Origin: Acidimicrobiia bacterium
Lineage (GTDB): Bacteria > Actinomycetota > Acidimicrobiia > Acidimicrobiales > Hopanoidiivorantaceae
Assembly: GCA_020027305.1 (NCBI GenBank)
Contig: JAHRAM010000007.1
Span: 1 to 7,039, forward strand
Length of the DNA stretch: 7,039 bases
Reading direction: 5' to 3'
The notes below the pieces were generated by a model. That model did not search any database and had not been told where the DNA came from. It worked only from the letters and a program-made list of their open reading frames with translations. Of this stretch, positions 1 to 5,885 are shown one piece after another (position 1 is the first letter of the stretch; each line of letters opens with the position of its first letter). The translations under genes and the position numbers were made by a program.

Positions 1-791
1 CCACCATTATTCAAACTAAGGGTGATTTTGGAACCCATCCATTTTTATTGTTTGCTACAAAGAAGGGCAAAGTCAAAAAGACTGAGTTAGCACAATATGA
101 ATCGGTTCGCAAAAATGGCTTGCGAGCTATTAACTTAGTAGAAGGCGATGAGTTGGTAGAAGTGCTCCGTATTAACGACAACACACACATCGGGCTAATC
201 AGTCGATTCGGGCGTTTAGCTCGATTTTCAGGTGAGCAAGTTCGTTCTATGGGGCGTACTGCTGCAGGTGTTAGAGGAATGCGTTTTAAAGATTTAGCTG
301 GCGAAGACATCGATGGAGTAGTAGCTGCTGTGGAAATTTCTGATGGCGAACAACTTCTAGTAATAACTGAAAAAGGCTACGGCAAACGCACAGACTTTTC
401 AGAGTTTGGAGCAAAAGGGCGAGGCGGAATGGGTGTGGTTGCTGCTAAGTATAATCAGGAGAGGGGAAGGGTTGCAGATGCAATGAGAGTGGGTGAAGAT
501 GATGAGCTTATGGTAATGGCACAAAGCGGAAAACTGATTCGAGTTCAGGTAAAAAATGTTTCAGTTCAAGGCAGAACAGCTTCAGGCGTTCGCCTTATGA
601 AACTAGATGAAGATGATCAGCTGGCTTCTGTAGCTTTATTAGATGTGCTTCACGCCAGCCCTGACTCAAACTTAAATGAAGTTGAGGAAGAAGTTGAAGA
701 AACTGAAGAAGCTGAGGCCGAAGAAGAAGCTGAGGGAGAACCAGAACCAGAACCTGAAACTGTTGCTGAGGCTCAAGATGAGCTTCCCTAA
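1..791 (+). CDS. gyrA: DNA gyrase subunit A, C-terminal part (5' truncated by the window edge)
   Basis: The reading frame is open from the first base (first whole codon at 3) to a TAA at 789-791, giving about 262 residues that begin TIIQTKGDFG. The true start lies outside the window; the TTG at 48 is internal. The repeated pattern of FATKKGKVKKT, GRTAAGVRGM, KGYGKRT, GRGGMGV, SGKLIRV and GRTASGVRLM is the GyrA C-terminal beta-pinwheel, the domain that wraps DNA and lets gyrase introduce negative supercoils with GyrB in the cytoplasm. The canonical GyrA box (QRRGGKG) belongs to the first blade and should lie upstream. At 414-434 a related motif reads KGRGGMG, with Met where the second box of mycobacterial GyrA has Lys (recalled from the literature). 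The last 37 residues (about 678-788) are an acidic tail with 19 Glu and 1 Asp, ending in DELP. A topoisomerase IV ParC is less likely given the pinwheel motifs and the downstream neighbours. Confidence 0.95.
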   Translation, partial: TIIQTKGDFGTHPFLLFATKKGKVKKTELAQYESVRKNGLRAINLVEGDELVEVLRINDNTHIGLISRFGRLARFSGEQVRSMGRTAAGVRGMRFKDLAGEDIDGVVAAVEISDGEQLLVITEKGYGKRTDFSEFGAKGRGGMGVVAAKYNQERGRVADAMRVGEDDELMVMAQSGKLIRVQVKNVSVQGRTASGVRLMKLDEDDQLASVALLDVLHASPDSNLNEVEEEVEETEEAEAEEEAEGEPEPEPETVAEAQDELP

Positions 792-868
792 ACAATATTT
801 GAAGTTGTTCAACGACTAAAAAGAAACAGCAAGAGCTATATTTAAACGGTATTAGAACACATAAAAAA

Positions 869-1414
869 ATGACAGAAAAACCGAAAACTCAAAAGTCAAG
901 ATGGCATAAGGTTTTGGCAAAAATACGGCAAAAAACGGAATATAGCTCGCAGCATACTTCTAAGGCTAGGTTAGTTGGGCGAACCGTACACCATATTGAG
1001 CCATGGTCTACATTTAAGATATCTCTATTGTTAACATTCAGCATTTGGGTCATTGCTATGGTAGCAGGTGCGATTTTATGGGGGATTGCTTCGGCACTCA
1101 ACCTCATCCAACGGATTGAAAATTTTGTAACTGAGCTGCTGGCTCTTGAAACTTATAACCTTCCATTTGTTGGGACATTTTTCATTTTGGCATTGCTTGG
1201 GCTGGCATGGGTTTTAATCACAACAGCTTTCATGGTGTTAATGTGTATCATCTACAATCAACTAAGCGGTATTTTTGGGGGAGTAAGAATGCTGGTGCTA
1301 GAAGAAGAAAGCCTCCAGATGCCAACATCTCATTCCGACAGATTAAATGAATCTGACATAGAAGAAGACACAGAAAGGGAAATAGGGCTCAATGCCCCAA
1401 GCAGCACTGATTAA
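869..1414 (+). CDS. DUF3566-family transmembrane protein
   Basis: This 181-residue protein has a basic, hydrophilic N-terminus (residues 1-35), a VHHIEPWSTFKISLLL segment leading into a first membrane helix (about 50-76), and a second helix at about 102-129. It then has the IYNQLSGIFGGVRMLVLEEE end that is typical of DUF3566, where the family usually reads LYNL...GGVEVTL. An acidic, polar tail follows (about 145-181). The family is found in Actinobacteria, normally directly after gyrA, as here 77 bp downstream. Its molecular role is not established; a membrane or cell-envelope function is only inferred from the helices. The ATG at 869 is the first good start, but no clear Shine-Dalgarno sequence precedes it: the leader is a run of A after GAACACAT. 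The stop codon lies inside the loop of a perfect 10-bp inverted repeat (1395-1450). Confidence 0.88.
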   Translation: MTEKPKTQKSRWHKVLAKIRQKTEYSSQHTSKARLVGRTVHHIEPWSTFKISLLLTFSIWVIAMVAGAILWGIASALNLIQRIENFVTELLALETYNLPFVGTFFILALLGLAWVLITTAFMVLMCIIYNQLSGIFGGVRMLVLEEESLQMPTSHSDRLNESDIEEDTEREIGLNAPSSTD

Positions 1415-1450
1415 ACATTAATTTAAACATTGCTTAAAGACTGCTTGGGG
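1395..1450 (+). repeat. Perfect 10-bp inverted repeat spanning the DUF3566 stop codon
   Basis: CCCCAAGCAG at 1395-1404 is the exact reverse complement of CTGCTTGGGG at 1441-1450, with a 36-nt loop that contains the TAA at 1412-1414. The loop also carries TTAAACATT twice (1411-1419 and 1423-1431). A 10-bp stem with six G:C pairs could form in the mRNA end. No T-run follows (the next bases are GGATTACTTG), so it is not a standard intrinsic terminator. It could be a 3'-end stabiliser or processing signal between this gene and the tRNA; the function is inferred. Confidence 0.6.
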
Positions 1451-1559
1451 GGATTACTTGAAGTTGCGACTGAATGTAAGGTAATCTGGCAAAATAAATT
1501 CTAAAGAAAAAGAGACAAAAAAAGATTAAATTATAAAGCAAAAGAACAAGCAAATAAGC

Positions 1560-1634
<75 letters not shown>

Positions 1635-1651
1635 CGCATATTTCATATACG
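1635..1651 (+). terminator. Possible weak hairpin directly after the tRNA
   Basis: CGCATAT (1635-1641) and ATATACG (1645-1651) can pair with one C/A mismatch around a TTC loop, and TTTATT follows. The stem is short and AT-rich, so it would be a weak terminator at best; it may instead mark the tRNA 3' end or be chance in AT-rich DNA. Confidence 0.25.
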
Positions 1652-1720
1652 TTTATTAAATTGTTTGCCATATTCCATAATTTTTCAAAAATTGCTCTTT
1701 TAAAAATTGCGACAAAAAAC

Positions 1721-1750
1721 TTGTATATATTTATGTAATTGATGTATTAT
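1721..1750 (+). promoter_or_regulatory. Candidate sigma-70-type promoter for the small ORF at 1809
   Basis: TTGTAT (1721-1726) and TATTAT (1745-1750) are separated by 18 bp and fit the -35/-10 consensus reasonably (4 of 6 and 5 of 6 bases). Transcription would begin near 1757, giving a leader of about 50 nt rich in A and G before the TTG start. Upstream, AAAAATTGC occurs twice, 15 bp apart (1687 and 1702). The region is AT-rich, so chance matches are possible. Confidence 0.4.
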
Positions 1751-1808
1751 AAATATATGGGAGGCGTCCTAGAGGAGAAGTACGCACAAAAAAAGAGGAA
1801 AAATAAAT

Positions 1809-1958
1809 TTGCTACAGAAGTTAATACAACAAAGCTGGAACTTTTTGGTTGCTGTTTTGGGCACCGCCATTGTATCGGTGGTTGTTCGAGTTGGCGCTAA
1901 GTCAAAAGTTCAACAGAGAACTGGTGGTTGGCAGCCAATCAATTTCTCAGCTAAGTAA
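1809..1958 (+). CDS. Small one-helix membrane protein, DLW-39-like by position (TTG start)
   Basis: A 49-codon frame starts with TTG at 1809 and ends with TAA at 1956-1958. The protein begins (M)LQKLIQQSWN, has one hydrophobic segment (about residues 11-28, FLVAVLGTAIVSVVVRVG), then a short basic and polar tail, AKSKVQQRTGGWQPINFSAK. A Shine-Dalgarno-like AGAGGA at 1794-1799 sits 9 nt before the TTG; the frame has no ATG or GTG start and is closed upstream by TAG at 1770. Many Actinobacteria encode a peptide of about 40 residues (DLW-39 family) just after the tRNAs that follow gyrA, also with an N-terminal helix and a Trp-containing tail. This protein occupies the same slot but lacks the DLW motif, so the relationship is an inference. 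The gene ends 24 bp before the Rossmann-fold gene and may be co-transcribed with it. Confidence 0.6.
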   Translation: MLQKLIQQSWNFLVAVLGTAIVSVVVRVGAKSKVQQRTGGWQPINFSAK

Positions 1959-1982
1959 TAAATAGCACGACCTAGCTTAGAT

Positions 1983-2903
1983 ATGAATAAGCAGACCGTT
2001 GGAATAATTGGTGCTGGCGCAATTGGTCGGCGTTTGCTTAGGCAAGTTCCAGAGACGAAATATATTCCTTCTAATTTTTCATCTGGGGATTTAGCAGATA
2101 TTGATTTGCTAGTTCTTGCTAATGAAGCACGAAATCAGCCAGCCATTGCAGGTATGGCCGTAGCTGAGGGAAAAAATGTTATTGCCACAGCTGACAATCC
2201 TGAAAGCACGTTTGAATTGTTAAGGCTAGATTCCTTAGCAAAAGATAGAGGGGTGTTTTTGCTGGTGGGAGCCGTTTATTCACCTGGTCTTAGCTGTGTT
2301 TTGGCTTCACATTTGGCAAACCAGCTAGATAAAGTTCAAGAAATCCATATTGCACGGATGGGAACAGGCGGGCCAGCATGTGCAAAAAATTATCATCGCA
2401 GCTTAAGCCGTCCAGGGCTGGAATATGTAGCAGGGCACTGGCAGAAAAAAGCAGGAGGTTCTGGTAGAGAGCTATGCTGGTTCCCAGAGCCAATTGGTGG
2501 TGCTGATTGCTATATGGGTGCCTTGGCAGAGCCAGTGTTGCTTGCCCGTAAATTCAAAGATGCTAGGCGCATTACAGCAAAGAGGGCAGCTACTCGGCGG
2601 GATAGAATAACAGCACCTTTTCCAATGCTTCGTGCTCCACATATTGAAGGGGGGCTAGGCGGTATTCGAGTAGAGGTGCGTGGGCTGAAAGCATCACAGC
2701 CAGAAACTTTGGTGGCAGGGTCTGTAGGGCTTCCAGCAATGGCAGCATCAGCAGTGCTTACGGTGGCTATATCGAAAACAAAAGCCGCTAAACCAGTGGG
2801 AGCGATTGGGTTAGCAGAGGCTGTAGATTCTGAGAGTTTTCTAGCTGAAGTCGCAACACAAGGAATTGCGATTTCTGAATTTAAAGGGTCCTTGGCGTTC
2901 TAA
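1983..2903 (+). CDS. NAD(P)-binding Rossmann-fold oxidoreductase-like protein, substrate unknown
   Basis: The 306-residue product opens with VGIIGAGAIG (residues 6-15), a GxGxxG dinucleotide-binding turn. An LLVLANEA strand follows (about 42-49), then EGKNVIATADN (62-72), the usual order of an N-terminal Rossmann domain as in saccharopine-dehydrogenase-like, aspartate-dehydrogenase or Gfo/Idh/MocA proteins. The second half carries motifs that look strongly conserved but that I cannot assign: GAVYSPGLSC (96-105), ARMGTGGPACAKNYHRSLSRPG (124-145), GGSGRELCWFPEPIGGADCY (158-177) and PMLRAPHIEGGLGGIRVEVRG (214-234). A soluble cytoplasmic redox enzyme is likely; the reaction is unknown. No signal peptide or membrane helix is visible. 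The ATG at 1983 places the glycine motif at the expected distance from the N-terminus, but no Shine-Dalgarno sequence is evident, so it may be translated by coupling to the small gene 24 bp upstream. It converges on the iron-transport operon. Confidence 0.75.
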   Translation: MNKQTVGIIGAGAIGRRLLRQVPETKYIPSNFSSGDLADIDLLVLANEARNQPAIAGMAVAEGKNVIATADNPESTFELLRLDSLAKDRGVFLLVGAVYSPGLSCVLASHLANQLDKVQEIHIARMGTGGPACAKNYHRSLSRPGLEYVAGHWQKKAGGSGRELCWFPEPIGGADCYMGALAEPVLLARKFKDARRITAKRAATRRDRITAPFPMLRAPHIEGGLGGIRVEVRGLKASQPETLVAGSVGLPAMAASAVLTVAISKTKAAKPVGAIGLAEAVDSESFLAEVATQGIAISEFKGSLAF

Positions 2904-2925
2904 ATGCGCTATTCTAAATGTGCCA
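2898..2925. repeat. 14-bp tandem repeat at the convergent gene ends
   Basis: TTCTAAATGCGCTA (2898-2911) is followed directly by TTCTAAATGTGCCA (2912-2925), with 12 of 14 positions identical. The first copy contains the stop codon of the Rossmann-fold gene (2901-2903). The pair fills most of the 36-bp gap before the stop of the opposing permease gene at 2940. No good terminator hairpin is visible here. Confidence 0.6.
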
Positions 2926-2939
2926 TTTTAAAAGCAGTG

Positions 2940-4568
2940 TTATAAACGCGGTTGAGATCTAAAAATAACTAGCCAGCTAAGCAACCCTGAAATTCCAACT
3001 AGGATTAGTGAGGTTAAACCAGCTTGTGCATGAGCGAGTTCTTCATTGGCTCCCCAAATTTCAGTTGACAGGGTGCTAAAGTTGGGCGGAGCAAGCAAAA
3101 GCGTAATAGGAAGCTCTTTCATTGTCGAAAGCATTATTAGCCCAGCCCCTGTTGCAAGAGAGGGCGCCATAAGTGGCAATTCAACACTGAAGAAACGTTT
3201 AATTCTTTTTGCGCCTAACATTTGAGATGCTTCTCCTATATGGGTAGGAACCCCACTTACAGCTACTTCAGTATTTCCTATTGCTTGTGCGCCAAAGTGT
3301 AAAATATATGCCATTATCAAAGGAAATGCTGTTTGATAAACCAATGCCCCAATGTCGAAAAAGTCAGAAAGTGGCGAATGAAGAACCCAATAAGTCATTG
3401 GCAAAGCAATGACAAGACCAGGAAGGCCAAAGGTTGTAGCAATTACAGTGCTGACTGCTTTTCCTAGTTTTGACCTGTGCCGAACGACATATCTTGCTAC
3501 TGGAAGAACCAAGAGAACGGCACCTAGCCCTGCTACTAAACCTATTAGCACCGTGTTGCCGATAGCTCCTATCAAGCCATCTAAATGAAGTGAGAGCGTG
3601 CCGACAACATTTTTTCGGTTGAGGTATCCGCGAACAACCCAAAATACCATAACCGATAGTGGGCCAACCAAACTAAAAAAGAAAAAACCAAATGCCAAAA
3701 TTGATGTAGGCAGATTTAATTTTCCCAAGCTAACGGGCTTGACATTTTTATATGTTGCAAAAACTGGCGACTTTGTTTGGTTACTGGTTAGCCAACGTTC
3801 ACTTCCTACTACGATAAGGCCAGCAATTACCAACAAGATAGCTTGTCCAATGGCAGCAGAGTGGTTTGTTGCACGAGCGTTAGCAAAGAGATCTAGAGTT
3901 AGTGCGTTATACCTAAGAATGGAAACTGCGCCGAAGTCGCTAATTGTATATAGAAAAACTAACAATGCCCCAGATGAAATTGAGCGAAGCGATTGAGGCA
4001 AAACTATTCTAAAGAAAATTTGAATTCTGCCACTACCGAGCAATAGGGCGCTCTCTTCTTGTGATTGAGACATTCTCAAGAGCCTTGCTCGTACTGGTAG
4101 ATATACGTAAGGATAAGTAAACAATGTCATTACCAGCCATGCACCCCAATATCCATAAATGGGTGGAAAGTTTAACCCGAAAAAAATCTTTTCTAGGAGG
4201 CCACCATTTGCAGTTCCTAAGACAATAGCTGTTGCCCCAACATAGGAAGGAAATGTTAGTGGCAGGGGAGCAAGGATTGTAAGAATTCTTTTGCCAAAAA
4301 TATTTGTGCGAGTGGTGAGCCACGCCAGAACAACTCCGCAAATAGTTGTGCTAATAGTAACTCCTGCTGCAAGAAGCAAGGTTCTACCTAATGCTTGGAG
4401 CGTTTTTGATTCCCCCATTGTGCGAATAGGTTCCCACCCAAAATCAATTCCGCGAAGCACTAGATAACTAACAGGGATTAAAAAGAATGCACCTACTAAG
4501 ATGCTCCAAACCATATAGTCAAAACGTTGAGTTTTGAATTTATACAGGGTCTTAAATTTATATAGCAT
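2940..4568 (-). CDS. Ferric-iron-type ABC transporter permease, fused two-domain (FbpB/ThiP-like)
   Basis: The 542-residue integral membrane protein has two homologous permease halves, the FbpB/SfuB/ThiP architecture with about six helices per half. The first half spans about residues 20-255, with the ATPase-docking EAA loop at 171-191 (EESALLLGSG...IVLPQ). The second spans about 285-535, with its EAA loop at 446-466 (GEASQMLGAKRIKRFFSVELP). A hydrophilic linker at about 257-285 joins them. It forms the channel that passes substrate from the binding protein into the cytoplasm. It lies 65 bp downstream of the ATPase gene and is the last gene of the operon. The ATG at 4568 is the furthest upstream start, since a stop codon lies four codons before it; no Shine-Dalgarno sequence is seen. 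The N-terminus repeats LYKFKT twice (residues 2-7 and 8-13), and Met19 is a possible alternative start. Specificity for iron is inferred from the neighbouring binding protein; ThiP-type thiamine transport is the main alternative. Confidence 0.9.
   Translation of the reverse strand: MLYKFKTLYKFKTQRFDYMVWSILVGAFFLIPVSYLVLRGIDFGWEPIRTMGESKTLQALGRTLLLAAGVTISTTICGVVLAWLTTRTNIFGKRILTILAPLPLTFPSYVGATAIVLGTANGGLLEKIFFGLNFPPIYGYWGAWLVMTLFTYPYVYLPVRARLLRMSQSQEESALLLGSGRIQIFFRIVLPQSLRSISSGALLVFLYTISDFGAVSILRYNALTLDLFANARATNHSAAIGQAILLVIAGLIVVGSERWLTSNQTKSPVFATYKNVKPVSLGKLNLPTSILAFGFFFFSLVGPLSVMVFWVVRGYLNRKNVVGTLSLHLDGLIGAIGNTVLIGLVAGLGAVLLVLPVARYVVRHRSKLGKAVSTVIATTFGLPGLVIALPMTYWVLHSPLSDFFDIGALVYQTAFPLIMAYILHFGAQAIGNTEVAVSGVPTHIGEASQMLGAKRIKRFFSVELPLMAPSLATGAGLIMLSTMKELPITLLLAPPNFSTLSTEIWGANEELAHAQAGLTSLILVGISGLLSWLVIFRSQPRL
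4530..4565 (-). repeat. Tandem 18-bp duplication encoding LYKFKT-LYKFKT in the permease N-terminus
   Basis: Codons 2-7 (4548-4565) and 8-13 (4530-4547) both encode LYKFKT. The DNA copies differ at four positions (CTA/CTG, TTT/TTC, AAG/AAA, ACC/ACT), all at third codon positions and all synonymous. This points to an older duplication whose coding content has been kept, which argues that this N-terminal stretch is translated. Confidence 0.8.
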
Positions 4569-4633
4569 TTTATAACACTATGATATTAAGTTGTGAAAAT
4601 GATTTATTAGAGGATTGCTTTAAAAAACCCTAT

Positions 4634-5830
4634 TTAAAAACAGAGCGCATCTGCCCCAACAAATTTTAGATTGACTTTGTCGCCTCTGGCAAATTTATTA
4701 TTGTGGTCTACTCCCCTTACCCAAACCTGTCCAGTTTCTGTGAGCTCGGTGAGAGTTCCTGTTGGGTCGGTCAGCACAAAAATTGTGTCATGCCCGTAGT
4801 ATTCCACCACTGAAATTTCAAGCTCTAAACTATTGCTGGATTTAGTAGTGCTATCTACAAAAACAAAGTCTTCAGGATGAATCAAAACATCTACTGAAGC
4901 TCCTTCAGATGGAGAGCTTGGAAGTAAGGGAATATCTCCAAGTAGAGTTTTTGCTACAACCTTGCCTGCTTCATTTTTTTCAACTTTTCCTTTCACCAAA
5001 TTAGAATGACCGACAAAGTCAGCTATCCATGGGCTTTTTGGACGGGTGTATAGCTCCATAGGGTTTCCTTGCTGCTCAATTTGCCCTGAGCTATTCATGA
5101 TTGCCACTTGGTCGCCCATAATAAAAGCCTCTTCTTGGTCGTGGGTTACAAAAATAGCTGTCGTTTCTAGTTCAGAAAGCAAAAGGTGTAAATGATTGCG
5201 TAGCTCTACACGGGTTGGTTCATCCAAGCTAGAAAAAGGCTCGTCTAGAAGCAAAGCACGTGGCTTGGGTGCTAATGCTCTTGCCAAGGCTACTCTTTGA
5301 AGTTGCCCGCCTGAAAGCGTTGAGATACGGCGGTTTTCAAAATTGGGTAGCTGCACCAACTCAAGGGCTTCTGCCACCAATTGAGCTTTGGAGCTAGAAT
5401 GCGTTCTTAAATTGTTTAACCCATAGGAAACATTTTTCCCCACAGAAAGATGTGGGAAAAGGGCAAGATCTTGAAATACCATTCCCAACCGTCTATGTTC
5501 GGGCTTTATGTTTATAGACGGTTTAAGTGGTTGTGCTGAATCAAATAAGACATCGTCTCCTAAGCCAACAGAGCCACAAATTGGAATTTCTAGCCCAGCA
5601 ATAGCTCGGAGCAAGCTAGTTTTACCACAACCTGATGGTCCAAGCAGTGCCAAAGTTTGCCCTACTGGAACTGACAATTCTAAATCAGACAAGATTGTTC
5701 TAACTACATCTTTTCCAGAATAACTGCCATATGACAGGCTCAGGTTTTTAACAGAAAGCCCCTCTCGAGTGCTTTTGTCCACACTTTTAGTGGGGGAGTT
5801 TCTAGGTGGGGCTATGGTTATTGCTCGCAT
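4634..5830 (-). CDS. Ferric-iron-type ABC transporter ATP-binding protein (FbpC-like, with TOBE-like C-terminus)
   Basis: This 398-residue cytoplasmic ATPase has every nucleotide-binding motif: Walker A GPSGCGKT (64-71), Q-loop Gln120 in VFQDLALFPH, signature LSGGQLQR (172-179), Walker B RALLLDEP (191-198), D-loop SSLD (200-203) and switch His230 in VTHDQEEA. The segment from about 275 to 398 is a regulatory C-terminus of the TOBE / FbpC type (IHPEDFVFV, VEYYGHDTIFVL). The CUT1/Fbp-like sequence and length fit an importer ATPase that docks to the EAA loops of the downstream permease. The N-terminus has an unusual hydrophilic lead of about 24 residues before the first strand (LSVKNLSLSYG). The ATG at 5830 is the best start found, although no Shine-Dalgarno sequence precedes it. 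The gene lies 55 bp downstream of the binding-protein gene and is probably in one operon with it. Confidence 0.92.
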   Translation of the reverse strand: MRAITIAPPRNSPTKSVDKSTREGLSVKNLSLSYGSYSGKDVVRTILSDLELSVPVGQTLALLGPSGCGKTSLLRAIAGLEIPICGSVGLGDDVLFDSAQPLKPSINIKPEHRRLGMVFQDLALFPHLSVGKNVSYGLNNLRTHSSSKAQLVAEALELVQLPNFENRRISTLSGGQLQRVALARALAPKPRALLLDEPFSSLDEPTRVELRNHLHLLLSELETTAIFVTHDQEEAFIMGDQVAIMNSSGQIEQQGNPMELYTRPKSPWIADFVGHSNLVKGKVEKNEAGKVVAKTLLGDIPLLPSSPSEGASVDVLIHPEDFVFVDSTTKSSNSLELEISVVEYYGHDTIFVLTDPTGTLTELTETGQVWVRGVDHNNKFARGDKVNLKFVGADALCF

Positions 5831-5885
5831 TGTTTTTAGGTAATATTTTTCTAACTGTAAAAATTTTTCGGTTGGTTAAAATTCC

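Noticed and set aside
595..795. Minus-strand frame rich in Leu and Gln opposite the gyrA tail
   Set aside because: It is the complement of the GAA/GAG-rich acidic tail, which automatically produces Leu/Gln-rich antisense translation.
1679..1693. AATTTTTCAAAAATT palindrome as a tRNA terminator
   Set aside because: It has a one-base loop and only A:T pairs, so it is unlikely to terminate; chance in AT-rich DNA is the simpler reading.
1773..1777. Strong AGGAG as a ribosome binding site for another small ORF
   Set aside because: No ATG, GTG or TTG lies at a suitable distance downstream; the next usable start is the TTG at 1809, better served by AGAGGA at 1794.
3598..3996. 132-codon open frame on the + strand inside the permease gene
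   Set aside because: It lies fully antisense to the strongly supported permease, has no recognisable domain and reads like a shadow of membrane-helix codons.
5851..5875. Hairpin CTAACTG / CGGTTGG with an A5T5 centre between binding-protein and ATPase genes
   Set aside because: The full stem needs G:U pairs that form only in a + strand transcript, which is antisense here; on the operon strand the stem has two mismatches and no T-run.
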